Source: Paenibacillus sp. MAEPY2
GTDB taxonomy: Bacteria > Bacillota > Bacilli > Paenibacillales > Paenibacillaceae
Length of the DNA stretch: 52,286 nucleotides
NCBI RefSeq assembly: GCF_000499205.1
Contig: NZ_AWUK01000005.1
Coordinates: 1-52,286 of the forward strand
Reading direction: 5' to 3'
Made by a program: the position numbers and the translations under genes
Shown here: one piece after another, positions 1-9,412 of the stretch
Layout: each line of letters begins with the position of its first letter
Numbering within the stretch: the first letter of the stretch is position 1
Notes under the pieces: generated by a model
What the model was told of the DNA's origin: nothing
The model's database searches: none
What the model saw: the letters and a program-made list of their open reading frames with translations, nothing else

Positions 1-166
1 TTAAAAATCTCATTTGTGCTCCAGTCGATTCAAGCCAAGGCTCGCTTCATACTTTCGCGTTCATTCTGCAAGCAGAATGTTTACTCACTCGTTGTTCAGT
101 TTTCAAAGATCAAACTCGATAATTTTCTTGCTTTTTCGTCACCATTTTCTCTCAGCGGCGACTTTT
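1..166 (-). other. Leader of an rRNA operon running off the left edge
   Basis: Transcription from the promoter at 169-198 would run leftward through this stretch and out of the window. It contains a GATCTTTGAAAACTGAAC string (98-115, minus strand), typical of the leader just before 16S rRNA in Bacillus and Paenibacillus and resembling boxA. The 16S sequence itself is not reached. In B. subtilis the gene after bofA is an rRNA operon (rrnA), which fits. Short ORFs here have no ribosome binding site and are taken as chance. Confidence 0.7.
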
Positions 167-168
167 AT

Positions 169-198
169 AATATACCATACTTCGTTTGTTTCAGTCAA
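169..198 (-). promoter_or_regulatory. rRNA-type sigma-A promoter
   Basis: On the minus strand, TTGACT (193-198) is followed after 18 nt by TATATT (169-174). The stretch upstream (about 200-235) is rich in A and T tracts, like an UP element. A second TTGACG about 55 nt further upstream may mark a tandem promoter, as is usual for rRNA operons, but its -10 is poor. Confidence 0.7.
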
Positions 199-317
199 GC
201 TTTTTTTGAAATTATTTTTTAAAGTTCTTAGCGAACTCAGTCATTTCGTCAAAAGCAATTAACCAATCAAGCAAAGCAACGAGATATAATGTACCATATA
301 ATTATCTTGGGAGTCAA

Positions 318-587
318 CTACCCAAACAAAGAAATTTTTAAACCCAACAACAATCCAACTCCCGGCAATCCTAGAATGCTTACAGTACCTATTGTGGCAG
401 GGTTCAGTGGAATGTAAGTCCCGGTGATCCAGCCTGAATAATTAACGATATATATCCCCACCGCAGCCAATACCAGATGTATCCCGAATGATGTAAAGAA
501 GGATAGCCCAATCCGTTTTCTAAACAAGATGATGACCAACCCCAGTAACGATACAACAAGCACACTACCTAATATAACGCTTTTCAT
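318..587 (-). CDS. bofA: Pro-sigma-K processing inhibitor BofA
   Basis: Small integral membrane protein of about 89 residues that in Bacillus holds the SpoIVFB protease inactive in the outer forespore membrane, timing sigma-K activation during sporulation. Two or three hydrophobic segments are visible, and the C-terminal half has the family signature IPLNPATIGTVSILGLPG followed by a glycine/leucine-rich end. I chose the ATG at 587 because GGGGGTG lies 8 nt upstream; an in-frame TTG at 602 would place the start before that site. It follows yaaL closely and precedes an rRNA promoter, the same position as in B. subtilis. Confidence 0.88.
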   Translation of the reverse strand: MKSVILGSVLVVSLLGLVIILFRKRIGLSFFTSFGIHLVLAAVGIYIVNYSGWITGTYIPLNPATIGTVSILGLPGVGLLLGLKISLFG

Positions 588-623
588 GCTCAGCACCCCC
601 AAGTTTGGATATTACACCATCAC

Positions 624-902
624 TTACATTCCCATCCCTCGATCACCTATAGACGCCCTATTAACCCCTAAAAAACGCTTAGCCCGCTTCAAATGAATCT
701 GATATTTACGCTCGGCAGCTTCCAATACATAGATCGCATAATCTATCTCATCCTCCCCTTGTGCCTCTTCAAACTGTCTGACCGCCCGTTCCCACTCCGC
801 CTTGGCTTTCTGAATATCTGAATAGATCTGGTCTTCTTCCATTTCCTTTAGCAATCTTTCACGTTTCTCCACCGATCTCCCTACATTTCGCCATATCAAC
901 AT
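624..902 (-). CDS. yaaL: YaaL family protein (DUF2508)
   Basis: Short, highly charged, predicted helical protein of 92 residues with the DUF2508 pattern: an N-terminal arm, then an AEWERAVRQFEEA-like helix and a YAIYVLEAAERKY helix. Its function is unknown in the literature I know. The ATG at 902 is preceded by AGGAGGGGGAGG, a very strong ribosome binding site. It sits between recR and bofA exactly as in B. subtilis and is probably cotranscribed with bofA. No membrane segment or signal peptide is visible. Confidence 0.85.
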   Translation of the reverse strand: MLIWRNVGRSVEKRERLLKEMEEDQIYSDIQKAKAEWERAVRQFEEAQGEDEIDYAIYVLEAAERKYQIHLKRAKRFLGVNRASIGDRGMGM

Positions 903-1089
903 AAGCCCTCCCCCTCCTGATCAGCACAGCATATTCTCATACATATCAGGGAAAGGACAAACTTAGAACTGAGCTAAATAATTTAATCAATCGTTAATTT
1001 GATGTCAACGCAATTCTTCGGCTCAATATTTATACATCATAGAATTGAGAGTCTTCACATTTTACCAACGTTAAAACAATTATTAGAAC

Positions 1090-1118
1090 AAAAAAAGAGA
1101 GCCTGAAGGGCTCTCCAA
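1090..1118 (-). terminator. Terminator after recR
   Basis: On the minus strand, GAGAGCC, loop CTTCA, GGCTCTC and then seven T. It ends the dnaX-ebfC-recR transcript. The rest of 903-1196 shows no gene. Confidence 0.85.
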
Positions 1119-1196
1119 AGTAATCCAAACTCATCTATTCTTTTGTTTAGGAAATTAAATCATTATATGTGCACTCTCATCAAGCAACACGCACAA

Positions 1197-1796
1197 CTAT
1201 CTCATTTCCCTACGCCCTTCCAGCGCTTTGGAAAGAGTCACTTCATCCGCATACTCCAGGTCGCCCCCAACAGGCAATCCATGGGCAATCCGAGTCACCG
1301 ATATCTCAAACGGACGGACCAGACGGGAAATATACATTGCCGTGGCCTCACCTTCGATATTCGCATTTGTAGCCAGAATCAGTTCTTTAACCCGTTCATC
1401 ACTTAACCGAGTCAAAAGCTCCTTCAGACGGATATCATCTGGACCTATCCCCTCCATAGGAGAGATCGCACCCTGCAGCACATGATAGTATCCGTCAAAT
1501 TCCTTGGTACGCTCCATAGCCACCAAATCTTTGGAATCCTGGACTACACAGATTACCGAGACATCCCTAGATTTATCCTGACAGATCCGACAAGGATCAG
1601 TATCCGTAATATTACAGCACACCGAACAGTAATGAAGATTCCGCTTCACACTGACGAGTGCTTTGGCAAAATCAATAACGTCATCTTCCTTCATGTTAAG
1701 CACATGAAAAGCTAGTCGCGCGGCCGTCTTGGGGCCAACACCCGGCAGGCGGGTGAAGGCATCAATCAGCTTCGCTATCGGTTCGGGATAATACAA
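1197..1796 (-). CDS. recR: Recombination protein RecR
   Basis: RecR acts with RecF and RecO to load RecA on gapped single-stranded DNA. The 199-residue protein has the usual order: helix-hairpin-helix near the N terminus ([14 protein letters not shown]), a four-cysteine zinc finger ([16 protein letters not shown], about residues 57-72), then a Toprim domain with VVQDSKDL and a conserved C-terminal region containing [16 protein letters not shown]. It begins with TTG at 1796; the text from [13 protein letters not shown] aligns with the normal RecR start and GGAG lies 10 nt upstream. It is the third gene of the dnaX-ebfC-recR operon. Confidence 0.97.
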   Translation of the reverse strand: MYYPEPIAKLIDAFTRLPGVGPKTAARLAFHVLNMKEDDVIDFAKALVSVKRNLHYCSVCCNITDTDPCRICQDKSRDVSVICVVQDSKDLVAMERTKEFDGYYHVLQGAISPMEGIGPDDIRLKELLTRLSDERVKELILATNANIEGEATAMYISRLVRPFEISVTRIAHGLPVGGDLEYADEVTLSKALEGRREMR

Positions 1797-1830
1797 TCGA
1801 TTGCGTCTCCTTTGATAGGATCAATTTAAA

Positions 1831-2142
1831 TTAAAATAATCCCGGAATTTTCATGCCACCTGTGAATTTACCCATATCCTGGTTCGCAATTTCATCAGCT
1901 TTGGTCATTGCGTCATTAACTGCTGTCATAACCAGATCCTGCAGCATCTCAACATCTTCTGGATCAACCGCTTCTGGCTTGATTGTGATTGCCAGCAATT
2001 TTTTATGTCCGTTAACTTCAGCAGTTACAACACCGCCACCAGAAGTACCTTGGACTGTTTTGTCCGCCAGCTCCTCCTGTGCCTTCAGCATTTGCTCCTG
2101 CATTTTCTTCACTTGTTTCATCATTTGGTTCATGTTGTTCAT
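1831..2142 (-). CDS. ebfC: YbaB/EbfC nucleoid-associated protein
   Basis: A 103-residue DNA-binding protein of the YbaB/EbfC family (YaaK in B. subtilis), dimeric and nucleoid associated in studied relatives. The sequence shows the N-terminal methionine- and glutamine-rich helix ([17 protein letters not shown]), the central glycine-rich hairpin [17 protein letters not shown], and the C-terminal helix with [10 protein letters not shown] and a GGMKIPGLF tail. ATCTCCTTTGG on the plus strand gives a good AGGAG site before the ATG. It lies 48 nt after dnaX and 34 nt before recR, the conserved operon. Confidence 0.96.
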   Translation of the reverse strand: MNNMNQMMKQVKKMQEQMLKAQEELADKTVQGTSGGGVVTAEVNGHKKLLAITIKPEAVDPEDVEMLQDLVMTAVNDAMTKADEIANQDMGKFTGGMKIPGLF

Positions 2143-2190
2143 GATTATTCATCTCCTTTGGTATAGTTATCGCGCCAGGCGCATGTATAT

Positions 2191-3951
2191 CTATTCTTTG
2201 ATCACTACAAGGTCCTCACCAAAGAGCTGGATGGCTTCGTCAATCCAAGGCTGCTTGTTGCCTGAACCGCCGTCTTCATGCTCAGGTTCAAGCTTAAAGT
2301 CCTCCTTTGGCGTTTCAGCAGCTCCTTCCATCGCACCGGTCCAATCTTTGAGCATCATCGTCACAAGACGCGCTGAACGTCCAAGCTGTTCAGACAGCAC
2401 CCGTTCGATCACTTCGCGATTAGCCTGCTTCTCCGTAGTTTCACGGTGGATGTTGTTCTTAAATGCGACCAGAACATTGTCTTCCAGCAGGGATACCGGC
2501 TCACCATCCATAAACCAGGCGTGAACGGTTACTTTCTCTTCTTTTACGCGCTGCAGGATCTGCCCCCACTTCTTGCTGACCTCCACAAACTCAGGAGATC
2601 CCTTACGCGCAACATACTGATCGAGCTGTGCAGGCAGCTTCGCCGGCGAATTGCCTCTCGAGACCGGAGCTCTTGTTGCCGGACGTGAAGGAGCATTTGA
2701 TGCAGCCTCTCCCCCAGACAAACCACCCTTAAGCGCACGATCCAGCTTTTTCTCCAGTTCAGCAAGCTGTTGCTTCAATCGGTTGATCTCCCCACCATCC
2801 GCTGGCGAGGATACGGCAGGAGCCGCACCAACCGAACCCGATACCTGACCCGATGTCGCCCCTTGTGCAGGAATGCTGCACAGTTTAAGGAGAGCTACTT
2901 CAAACAGTGTCTGCGGCTGTACTGCATATTTCATTTCGCTCTGGTACCGGTTAAGGGTATCAATCATCTGAAACAGCTGTTCCTTGGTGAATGATTCCGC
3001 CATATCACGGAAAGACTCGGGATCAAGCACCCGATCCGTCAGCTTATCTGCATCCGGCACCATCTTAATCATAAGCAAATCACGGAAATAATAAAGTAAA
3101 TTCTCCATGCACTTGTCCGCACTCTTGCCTTCATGCATGAACCCTTCGATCATTTGCAAGATATGACCTACATCACCCTTAAGGAGAGAAGCAGCCAGCT
3201 TCGCAAACTGTTCAGAAGGAATGCCCCCGGTCATATCCATAACCTGCTGATAGGTCACTCTTCCATCTGTAAAGGAAGAGATCTGATCCAAGACACTGAG
3301 CGCATCCCTCATCCCTCCGTCAGACAGGCGGGCGATATACTGGAGTGCGTCCTGATCTGCTTCCATGCCTTCCTGTTCGCAAATCAGCGTAAGTCGTGCT
3401 GTCTGTTCTTCCAGGGATACCCGGCGAAAATCAAATCGCTGACAGCGAGAAATAATTGTCGCCGGAAGACGATGGGGTTCTGTTGTTGCCAAAATAAACA
3501 TCACATGCGGCGGAGGCTCTTCCAATGTTTTGAGCAGCGCATTGAATGCCTCTGTCGTCAGCATGTGCACTTCGTCAATAATATACACTTTCTGCCGGAC
3601 TTCAGTCGGGGCGTATTTCACCTTTTCCCGAAGATCGCGGATTTCTTCAACGCCACGGTTGGATGCGGCATCAATTTCCTGCACATCCATTACAGCACCA
3701 GTCGTAATCCTGCGGCAAGCTTCACACTCGTTACAAGGCTCAGGCGCAGGCCCGCGTTCGCAGTTTACAGCTTTGGCCAAAATCTTGGCCGCACTTGTCT
3801 TCCCTGTTCCTCTGGGCCCGCTAAACAAGTAGGCATGGGAAGTCCGCTGTTCACGAATCGCGTTCTGCAAGGTCTGAATAATATGCTGTTGTCCCACCAT
3901 ATCTTGAAACGACTGGGGACGCCAAGCCCGGTATAACGCGATATGCTCCAT
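2191..3951 (-). CDS. dnaX: DNA polymerase III tau/gamma subunit DnaX
   Basis: Clamp-loader ATPase that loads the beta sliding clamp and links the replicase. Domains in order: AAA+ ATPase with Walker A GPRGTGKTS (45-53), a zinc module with Cys64, Cys73, Cys76 and Cys79, Walker B IIDEVHML (D127, E128), and the SRC motif in ATIISRCQRFDFR (about 165-180); then the collar domain and a variable tail (about 370-586) with a short coiled coil (INRLKQQLAELEKKL). At 586 residues it is of normal tau length for Firmicutes. I saw no obvious programmed frameshift signal but did not search exhaustively. First gene of its operon; SRP RNA lies directly upstream, as in B. subtilis. Confidence 0.97.
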   Translation of the reverse strand: MEHIALYRAWRPQSFQDMVGQQHIIQTLQNAIREQRTSHAYLFSGPRGTGKTSAAKILAKAVNCERGPAPEPCNECEACRRITTGAVMDVQEIDAASNRGVEEIRDLREKVKYAPTEVRQKVYIIDEVHMLTTEAFNALLKTLEEPPPHVMFILATTEPHRLPATIISRCQRFDFRRVSLEEQTARLTLICEQEGMEADQDALQYIARLSDGGMRDALSVLDQISSFTDGRVTYQQVMDMTGGIPSEQFAKLAASLLKGDVGHILQMIEGFMHEGKSADKCMENLLYYFRDLLMIKMVPDADKLTDRVLDPESFRDMAESFTKEQLFQMIDTLNRYQSEMKYAVQPQTLFEVALLKLCSIPAQGATSGQVSGSVGAAPAVSSPADGGEINRLKQQLAELEKKLDRALKGGLSGGEAASNAPSRPATRAPVSRGNSPAKLPAQLDQYVARKGSPEFVEVSKKWGQILQRVKEEKVTVHAWFMDGEPVSLLEDNVLVAFKNNIHRETTEKQANREVIERVLSEQLGRSARLVTMMLKDWTGAMEGAAETPKEDFKLEPEHEDGGSGNKQPWIDEAIQLFGEDLVVIKE

Positions 3952-4001
3952 GATGCGTTACCTTCCTTCCACTTCGCATTCGAGTCCTTTGTCGTTCCCC
4001 C

Positions 4002-4029
4002 ATTATACTATATTCCGGGGTGAATCCAA
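4002..4029 (-). promoter_or_regulatory. Probable sigma-A promoter of dnaX-ebfC-recR
   Basis: On the minus strand, TTGGAT (4024-4029), 16 nt, TATAAT (4002-4007), about 50 nt before the dnaX start and just downstream of the SRP RNA terminator. Confidence 0.6.
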
Positions 4030-4073
4030 ACTTTATCTGACTCATCATGCTTGGTTTTTTTAGACATATCAAA

Positions 4074-4110
4074 AAGACCTCTGCATACATACAACTGCAA
4101 AGGTCTCTAC
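4074..4110 (-). terminator. Terminator of the SRP RNA gene
   Basis: On the minus strand, AGACCTTTGCA and TGCAGAGGTCT arms around a short loop, followed by TTTTTGAT. It lies about 15 nt after the end of the SRP RNA. Confidence 0.8.
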
Positions 4111-4119
4111 ATTTAAATG

Positions 4120-4392
4120 GTAAGCCGTGCACCTGCTATCGATATTTGCGATCCAAGCGGCACCCCTTAACAACAGCTCGGGCTAGGCAACCCTCCGGCA
4201 CAAGAGTGATCTCACTTATGGCTGCTTCCTTCCGGACCTGACCAGGTTCATGAGTACTCATTGCGGAGGACCCAACCGTCAACACCACGTTAAGGGACCA
4301 AACCTCACATCGACAAAACCTCTAGCAGGAATTCAACCTCGCTGTAGCGGATTGCGAGTTACAGGGCACCGCTACCTCCCCATCTAGCACGG
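4120..4392 (-). ncRNA. ffs: Signal recognition particle RNA (large, Bacillus type)
   Basis: The 4.5S/7S-like RNA of the signal recognition particle, which binds Ffh for cotranslational membrane targeting. The minus strand carries the universally conserved domain IV hairpin: CATGAACCTGGTCAGGTCCG, then GGAAGGAAGCAGCCATAAG (about 4200-4250). The 5' part GGGGAGGTAGCGGTGCCCTGTAACTC matches the Alu-type domain of Bacillus scRNA, so this is the long (about 270 nt) form. Ends are estimated from the promoter, the pairing of the 5' and 3' regions (CCGTGC near 4392 with GCACGG near 4123), and the downstream terminator. Its place next to dnaX is conserved. Confidence 0.95.
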
Positions 4393-4400
4393 TAAGAAAT

Positions 4401-4429
4401 AGTATAACTTAAGGTTGTCTAAATTGCAA
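4401..4429 (-). promoter_or_regulatory. Promoter of the SRP RNA gene
   Basis: Minus strand TTGCAA (4424-4429), exactly 17 nt, TATACT (4401-4406), placing transcription start near 4393, right at the RNA's 5' end. Confidence 0.8.
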
Positions 4430-4460
4430 CCGGAGGGAATAGGAAGCACTACAATTACAT

Positions 4461-4497
4461 AAAAAAATATAAAAACCCCTGCCGGAGCGGCAGAGGT
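4461..4497 (-). terminator. Terminator after rpmE
   Basis: Minus strand CCTCTGCCG, loop CTC, CGGCAGGGG followed by TTTTTATATTTTTT. Confidence 0.88.
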
Positions 4498-4540
4498 GAT
4501 TTGGATGTAATAGTCAGACAATCCCCGAGGAATTGCTGAA

Positions 4541-4738
4541 TTAGATTCCGTATTTTTTCTTGAAACGATCAACACGGCCGCCAGCATCGATAAACTTCTG
4601 TTTACCGGTGAAGAACGGGTGGCACGCGGAGCAAATCTCTACACGAAGTCCGTCTTTAACCGAACCTGTTTCAAAAGTATTCCCGCAAGCGCAAGATACT
4701 TGACCAATCGTGTATTTAGGATGAATTGCTGCTTTCAT
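4541..4738 (-). CDS. rpmE: 50S ribosomal protein L31 (zinc-binding form)
   Basis: Ribosomal large-subunit protein of 65 residues. It carries the four cysteines of the zinc form: Cys16 and Cys18 (SCACGN) and Cys36 and Cys39 (ICSACHP), followed by the family signature HPFFTGKQK. The zinc-free paralogue RpmE2, typical of zinc starvation, lacks these. An AGGTG-type site precedes the ATG. In B. subtilis rpmE follows rho; here a radical SAM gene has come between them. Confidence 0.97.
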   Translation of the reverse strand: MKAAIHPKYTIGQVSCACGNTFETGSVKDGLRVEICSACHPFFTGKQKFIDAGGRVDRFKKKYGI

Positions 4739-4841
4739 TACCTTTCACCTCTTTCCGCCCTGAGCCTCAAGCGGACCCAGAGTAAATGGCACAACATCGA
4801 AGATTATAACACGGCCTAATGCCGGTTGCAATCCATTATTG

Positions 4842-6116
4842 TCAAGAAGTGATCAGGCGTTTTGGACGTGCCATTCCAGCTGGCGGAACGTGCGTATAGG
4901 AGCCGATAACGACTTCAGGCAGCTCTTCCTCAAAGATCTCAATCATTTGCTTCATACCCAAAATATCACCTTGAGCTGGAGGAATTAATTCCAGATAGCT
5001 CTCCGGGTCAATATTGAGGTTACGCATTTGAATAAGACGCAAATCGGTTCTGCGAGCAAACTCAATCATCGCTTCAATCTCTTCCTCACGATCCGTTACT
5101 CCCGGGAAGATCAAATAGTTGATCGACGTATATACACCCTGGGAAGCAGCGTATTTCATCGATTTTTCCACATTGGCCAGTGTATATCCGCGAGGTTTGT
5201 AATAAGCATTATAGTGGTCATCCAATGCACTGATCGTACTTACACGCATTAGATCAAGCCCGGCATCAACAATACCTCTCATGTGATCATTCAAACCGGC
5301 ATTGGTGTTAATGTTGATATATCCCATGTCGGTTATGGAGCGCACTTCACGAATGGCTTCAATAATCAATTTGGCCTGTGTGGAAGGCTCCCCTTCACAA
5401 CCCTGACCAAAGCTGATAATCGATTCCGGTGTCTTTAAGTGCTCAAGCATGACTTCAACGATTTCGTCCACACGCGGACGGAAATTCATCCGGGTCTGCG
5501 GGGAAACGAAACCACTATCATCCGGTTGTTCAGAAATACATCCGAAACAACCTGCGTTACAGGAATAAGATACCGGAACGCCGCCTTCCCAACGATTCAG
5601 GAAGGTATTGGACGAAGTCAGACATTCATACCCGAGCGCACAATTGGACAGATGGGTATAGAGGCGGTTTTCAGGATATTGCTTCGTTAAACGTTTAACA
5701 CCCGCACGTACGTCATCCCGATCACAGTTCAGCGGATTCCATTGATCTGGGTGATCTGACATCCGGGCAGTGACGTAAAACTCACCATCTTTCCATACAA
5801 CAGCCGAGTAACCGAACAACGGCAGTTTGTACTCCTTATCCGTCTTTACATACCCCGGCAGACACAATCGAGTGAATCCTTGCGGTAGCAAAGCCCCAAC
5901 CGCCTGTGTGTCGCTAGGCATTGGCAGCATCTCGCCAGTATCCGGGTCCATACCAATCGGACGTGTACTCGGCAGTCCAACCAGCGTCGCACCTTCCGGC
6001 AAAGGAATCAGCTCATCCTCCATAATTTCGACGATCATATCTCCACTGCGGGCAAGCCCGTACAGGGAAGGATGATCAAATACATTACCTTTTTCATCTG
6101 CGTATACTAAATACAT
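4842..6116 (-). CDS. Radical SAM domain protein of unknown role
   Basis: A 424-residue cytosolic protein with a radical SAM core starting near residue 190. The iron-sulfur cluster motif CNAGCFGC has the canonical CxxxCxxC spacing, followed by a GQGCEGEPSTQAKLIIEAI stretch fitting the SAM-binding GGE-like region and by strand-helix repeats (INTNAG, LMRVSTISALDDHYNAYYKPRGYT, INYLIFPGVTD). The N-terminal 180 residues are a separate domain with no motif I recognise. No C-terminal cysteine cluster for extra clusters (SPASM or Twitch) is visible. It stands alone between rho and rpmE. Substrate unknown; I would not extend the call beyond the superfamily. Confidence 0.9.
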   Translation of the reverse strand: MYLVYADEKGNVFDHPSLYGLARSGDMIVEIMEDELIPLPEGATLVGLPSTRPIGMDPDTGEMLPMPSDTQAVGALLPQGFTRLCLPGYVKTDKEYKLPLFGYSAVVWKDGEFYVTARMSDHPDQWNPLNCDRDDVRAGVKRLTKQYPENRLYTHLSNCALGYECLTSSNTFLNRWEGGVPVSYSCNAGCFGCISEQPDDSGFVSPQTRMNFRPRVDEIVEVMLEHLKTPESIISFGQGCEGEPSTQAKLIIEAIREVRSITDMGYININTNAGLNDHMRGIVDAGLDLMRVSTISALDDHYNAYYKPRGYTLANVEKSMKYAASQGVYTSINYLIFPGVTDREEEIEAMIEFARRTDLRLIQMRNLNIDPESYLELIPPAQGDILGMKQMIEIFEEELPEVVIGSYTHVPPAGMARPKRLITS

Positions 6117-6214
6117 GATGTTCTCCTCACATCTAATAGGTTAAAGCCAAACGACGATTATATTGTTGTTCCAGCAGCAGCGCTGCAAATTGGAGTTAAA
6201 TCAACGACGTAATT

Positions 6215-7540
6215 CTAGGTAGTTGTACCGGAAGCCGCAGTCTGTCTTGGCGAGCGCCGAGTCGTAGTCTGTCCGGAGTTACTTGTCGGACTGTTGCCAG
6301 CTGTATCAAATGCCGCCAAGAACTCAGCATTCGTTTTGCTATTACGCAGTTTTTTCAGGAAGCCTTCGACAAAGTCGTGGGAATCGTTCATGTTTTTACG
6401 GATCGCCCAGATTGTATCAAGCTCTTCCTTGCTCAGCAACACTTCTTCGCGACGTGTACCGGAACGACGAATATCGATTGCCGGGAAAATACGGCGCTCT
6501 GCCAGCTTGCGATCCAGATGAAGCTCCATATTACCCGTACCTTTAAATTCTTCATAAATAATATCGTCCATACGCGATCCCGTATCAATCAACGCTGTAG
6601 CCAGAATCGTCAGGCTTCCACCCTCTTCCACATTCCGTGCAGAACCGAAGAAACGTTTCGGGCGATGGAATGCTGCGGGGTCAATACCTCCACTAAGTGT
6701 CCGTCCGGACGGTGGGATAACCAGGTTGTATGCACGAGCAAGACGCGTAATGCTATCCAGCAAGATAACGACATCTTTTTTCGCTTCAACCAGACGCAGC
6801 GCACGTTCAAGCACCAATTCCGCAACCTTGATATGGTTCTCAGGCAGCTCATCAAACGTAGAAGCCACTACTTCCCCTTTAACCGAACGCGACATATCCG
6901 TAACTTCTTCCGGACGTTCATCAATCAACAGGACAAATAGTTCAATTTCTGGGTTGTTGGTTGAGATGCTGTTGGCGATTTCTTTGAGGAGAAGTGTTTT
7001 ACCCGCTTTGGGAGGTGCTACGATCAATCCGCGCTGTCCCAGTCCTACCGGGGCGAGCACATCCATAATGCGTGTGGACAAATGGTTGGGGGATGTTTCG
7101 AGAACCAGTTTCTTCTGCGGGTACAATGGGGTTAATGCCGGGAAGTGAAGTCGTTCCGCAGCAGCCGATGGATTCTCACCATTTACAGCGTTAACTTGCA
7201 GCAAACCGAAGTATCGCTCGTTTTCTTTAGGTGTTCTACACTTACCTGAGACGAGGTCACCTGTTCTTAGGTCAAACTTGCGAATCTGTGAGGCTGAGAT
7301 GTAGATGTCTTCCGTACTTGGCAGGTAATTGATTGGACGAAGGAATCCGTAGCCTTCAGGTAAAATTTCGAGCACACCTTGCATAAACATTAATCCGCTC
7401 TGTTCAGCCTGTGCACGTAATATAGCGAAGATCAATTCTTTCTTTTTCAATGTGCCATAGTAGGGAATTTGATATTTTTTGGCCAGTTTGTAGAGGTCCG
7501 TTAGTTTCATTTCTTCCAAATCGGAAATTTGTAGATCCAT
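6215..7540 (-). CDS. rho: Transcription termination factor Rho
   Basis: Hexameric RNA-dependent ATPase/translocase that ends transcription. The 441-residue protein shows an N-terminal Rho_N helical domain ([19 protein letters not shown]), the cold-shock-like RNA-binding domain ([15 protein letters not shown], about 55-69, then [19 protein letters not shown]), and the ATPase core with Walker A PPKAGKT (176-182), Walker [17 protein letters not shown] and the Q/R loops near [21 protein letters not shown]. The last 30 residues (from about [11 protein letters not shown]) are a low-complexity Ser/Thr/Arg tail. A 98-nt gap separates it from the radical SAM gene. Confidence 0.97.
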   Translation of the reverse strand: MDLQISDLEEMKLTDLYKLAKKYQIPYYGTLKKKELIFAILRAQAEQSGLMFMQGVLEILPEGYGFLRPINYLPSTEDIYISASQIRKFDLRTGDLVSGKCRTPKENERYFGLLQVNAVNGENPSAAAERLHFPALTPLYPQKKLVLETSPNHLSTRIMDVLAPVGLGQRGLIVAPPKAGKTLLLKEIANSISTNNPEIELFVLLIDERPEEVTDMSRSVKGEVVASTFDELPENHIKVAELVLERALRLVEAKKDVVILLDSITRLARAYNLVIPPSGRTLSGGIDPAAFHRPKRFFGSARNVEEGGSLTILATALIDTGSRMDDIIYEEFKGTGNMELHLDRKLAERRIFPAIDIRRSGTRREEVLLSKEELDTIWAIRKNMNDSHDFVEGFLKKLRNSKTNAEFLAAFDTAGNSPTSNSGQTTTRRSPRQTAASGTTT

Positions 7541-7639
7541 ATAATAACCACCTATTCAATTAATAAGTCCGTGAAATGGATAGTTTCGCTTGATGTTCCG
7601 GCTATAAGAGCAGCATCGTTCTGCAATTCTCTTCTGTCC

Positions 7640-7669
7640 ATTGTACGGAATGTAACCGTTATAATGCAA
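7640..7669 (-). promoter_or_regulatory. Probable rho promoter
   Basis: Minus strand TTGCAT (7664-7669), 18 nt, TACAAT (7640-7645), about 100 nt before the rho start, leaving a 95-nt untranslated leader. The rest of the 7541-7850 gap shows no gene I can support. Confidence 0.5.
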
Positions 7670-7851
7670 ATACTTGTCTTTGAGTGTAAGTTTCCGGGCG
7701 GGATGGCCAGCTTTCGGCAAGATCCGCTAGTGAGTGAACACGAATACATGAGGCGTTCGATCCGGGCAGACCGGCTATGGAGCGCAGTTCAAACAAAACC
7801 GGGGTTTGGGGAAAAGGAAATGATGTTCTTACAGCCATATGAAGTCTGACT

Positions 7852-7911
7852 CAAAAAAAGACCCTCCGGTAAAGGAAACAGGAACATTTCGTCTTATCCC
7901 GGAGAGACTGA
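7852..7911 (-). terminator. Terminator after murA
   Basis: Minus strand CTCCGG and CCGGAG arms (extended by imperfect pairs) around a long loop, then GGTCTTTTTTTGA. The stem is short but the T-run is good. Confidence 0.65.
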
Positions 7912-8009
7912 GAACTCTATTAAAACAGGTTTGCCCAATTACTGTAAGGATATGCAGTTCTGTAAAAATAATCACTTTAATGCCGTAAAACTCGCCATTC
8001 CTTACAGAA

Positions 8010-9263
8010 TTAATCTGTTTCTCGCCACACATCTGCACCTAGCAGACGCAGGTTGGTTACTAGATGATCGTACCCACGATCGATAAATTCAACGCCAGTC
8101 ACTTCGGTCACACCTTCACTGACGGTGAGACCTGCGATCACCAGCGCTGCACCAGCGCGAAGATCAGATGCTTTTACCTTGGCCGCATTCAAAGCACTGC
8201 CTTCAATAATAGCTGAGCGCCCTTCGACACGGATCTTTGCGCCCATGCGTACCAACTCAGGAACGTGCTTAAATCGGTTGCTATATACAAAGTCGCTCAG
8301 GACACTCACACCCGTTGCCTGTGTCAAAACACTGGTCATCGGGGACTGCAAATCCGTCGGAAAACCGGGATAAACAAGTGCCTTAACGTCTACATGATTG
8401 TATCTCGGCTTGCCAATGACACGAATACTTTCATCAAGTTCTTCAATGCCAACGCCCATTTCCAACAACTTTGCCGTTAAAGCCTCCAGATGTTTGGGAA
8501 TCACATTGTCAATCAGAACGTCGCCACGCGTCGCAGCCGCAGCGATCATATACGTGCCCGCTTGTATCCGGTCCGGTATGATGGAATGACGGCAACCCTT
8601 AAGCTCCGACACACCTTCAATACGGATCGTTTCGGTACCGGCACCCTTGATGCTGGCACCCATTGAATTCAAAAGTGTTGCTACATCTATAATCTCAGGC
8701 TCTTTAGCCGCGTTTTCGATAATTGTAGAGCCTTTGGCACGAGTAGCCGCCAGCATGATGTTAATGGTTGCACCTACACTGCTTACATCCAGATAAATCT
8801 TTGCTCCGCGCAGCTCTTTGGCATGCAAATGAATGGAGCCATGTTCATTCGTTACGGTTGCGCCAAGCGCTTCAAACCCTTTGATATGCTGATCAATCGG
8901 ACGAGGCTCGAAGTTGCAGCCTCCTGGTAAACCAATGGTTGCTTCTTTAAAACGCCCAAGCAGTGCTCCCATCATATAATACGAAGCACGAAGCTTCTTT
9001 ACGGGACCATTCGGCATGGGAATGGATTTGATATCGGAAGGATCGATCTTCATCTGACTGCCTTCCCAGTGTACACGAGCTCCGAGTTCCTCCAAAATTT
9101 CTGCATAAACCGCCACGTCACTCAAAAGCGGCAGGTTGTCCAGCACGACTTCTGACTCGGCAAGCAATGCTGCAGGAATAAGCGCGATGGCGCTGTTCTT
9201 GGCGCCGCTTATAGTTACAGTTCCCTGTAACGGACGTCCGCCACTAATCATTAATTTTTCCAT
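8010..9263 (-). CDS. murA: UDP-N-acetylglucosamine 1-carboxyvinyltransferase (MurA/MurZ type)
   Basis: First committed step of peptidoglycan synthesis: transfers enolpyruvate from PEP to UDP-GlcNAc; target of fosfomycin. Lys22-Asn23 (SGAKNSA) and the catalytic Cys116 in [13 protein letters not shown] are present, so the enzyme should be fosfomycin-sensitive by that residue. The ATG at 9263 has GGGGGAC upstream and starts with the normal MEKLMISGG; the longer frame to 9383 would add 40 unlike residues. Between fba and rho it matches B. subtilis murAB (murZ), not the atp-linked murAA. 417 residues, normal length. Confidence 0.95.
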   Translation of the reverse strand: MEKLMISGGRPLQGTVTISGAKNSAIALIPAALLAESEVVLDNLPLLSDVAVYAEILEELGARVHWEGSQMKIDPSDIKSIPMPNGPVKKLRASYYMMGALLGRFKEATIGLPGGCNFEPRPIDQHIKGFEALGATVTNEHGSIHLHAKELRGAKIYLDVSSVGATINIMLAATRAKGSTIIENAAKEPEIIDVATLLNSMGASIKGAGTETIRIEGVSELKGCRHSIIPDRIQAGTYMIAAAATRGDVLIDNVIPKHLEALTAKLLEMGVGIEELDESIRVIGKPRYNHVDVKALVYPGFPTDLQSPMTSVLTQATGVSVLSDFVYSNRFKHVPELVRMGAKIRVEGRSAIIEGSALNAAKVKASDLRAGAALVIAGLTVSEGVTEVTGVEFIDRGYDHLVTNLRLLGADVWRETD

Positions 9264-9345
9264 AAAGCTTAATGTCCCCCTACGTGTTTTGCAGCCGGTT
9301 AACGGCAATACGTGCTGTTGGCTTTCGATGTAGAAATAAGGCGTG

Positions 9346-9381
9346 AAAATGGAAAGACACCGGCTAGGCGGTGTTCTTTCC
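9346..9381 (-). terminator. Terminator after fba
   Basis: Minus strand GGAAAGAACACCG, loop CCTAG, CCGGTGTCTTTCC and then ATTTT. Strong stem, weak T-run. Confidence 0.6.
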
Positions 9382-9412
9382 ACTTACACAGTATGGAACT
9401 GGTAAAGACAAA

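Noticed and set aside
14..262. ORFs of 68 and 82 codons on the plus strand at the left edge
   Set aside because: They run against an rRNA-type promoter and leader, have no ribosome binding site and low-complexity content.
2446..3936. Long plus-strand ORFs opposite dnaX (for example 3133-3936)
   Set aside because: Antisense shadows of the real dnaX frame with no ribosome binding site or recognisable family.
7571..7849. 92-codon plus-strand ORF between rho and murA
   Set aside because: No ribosome binding site, no family, and it overlaps the likely rho promoter and murA terminator.
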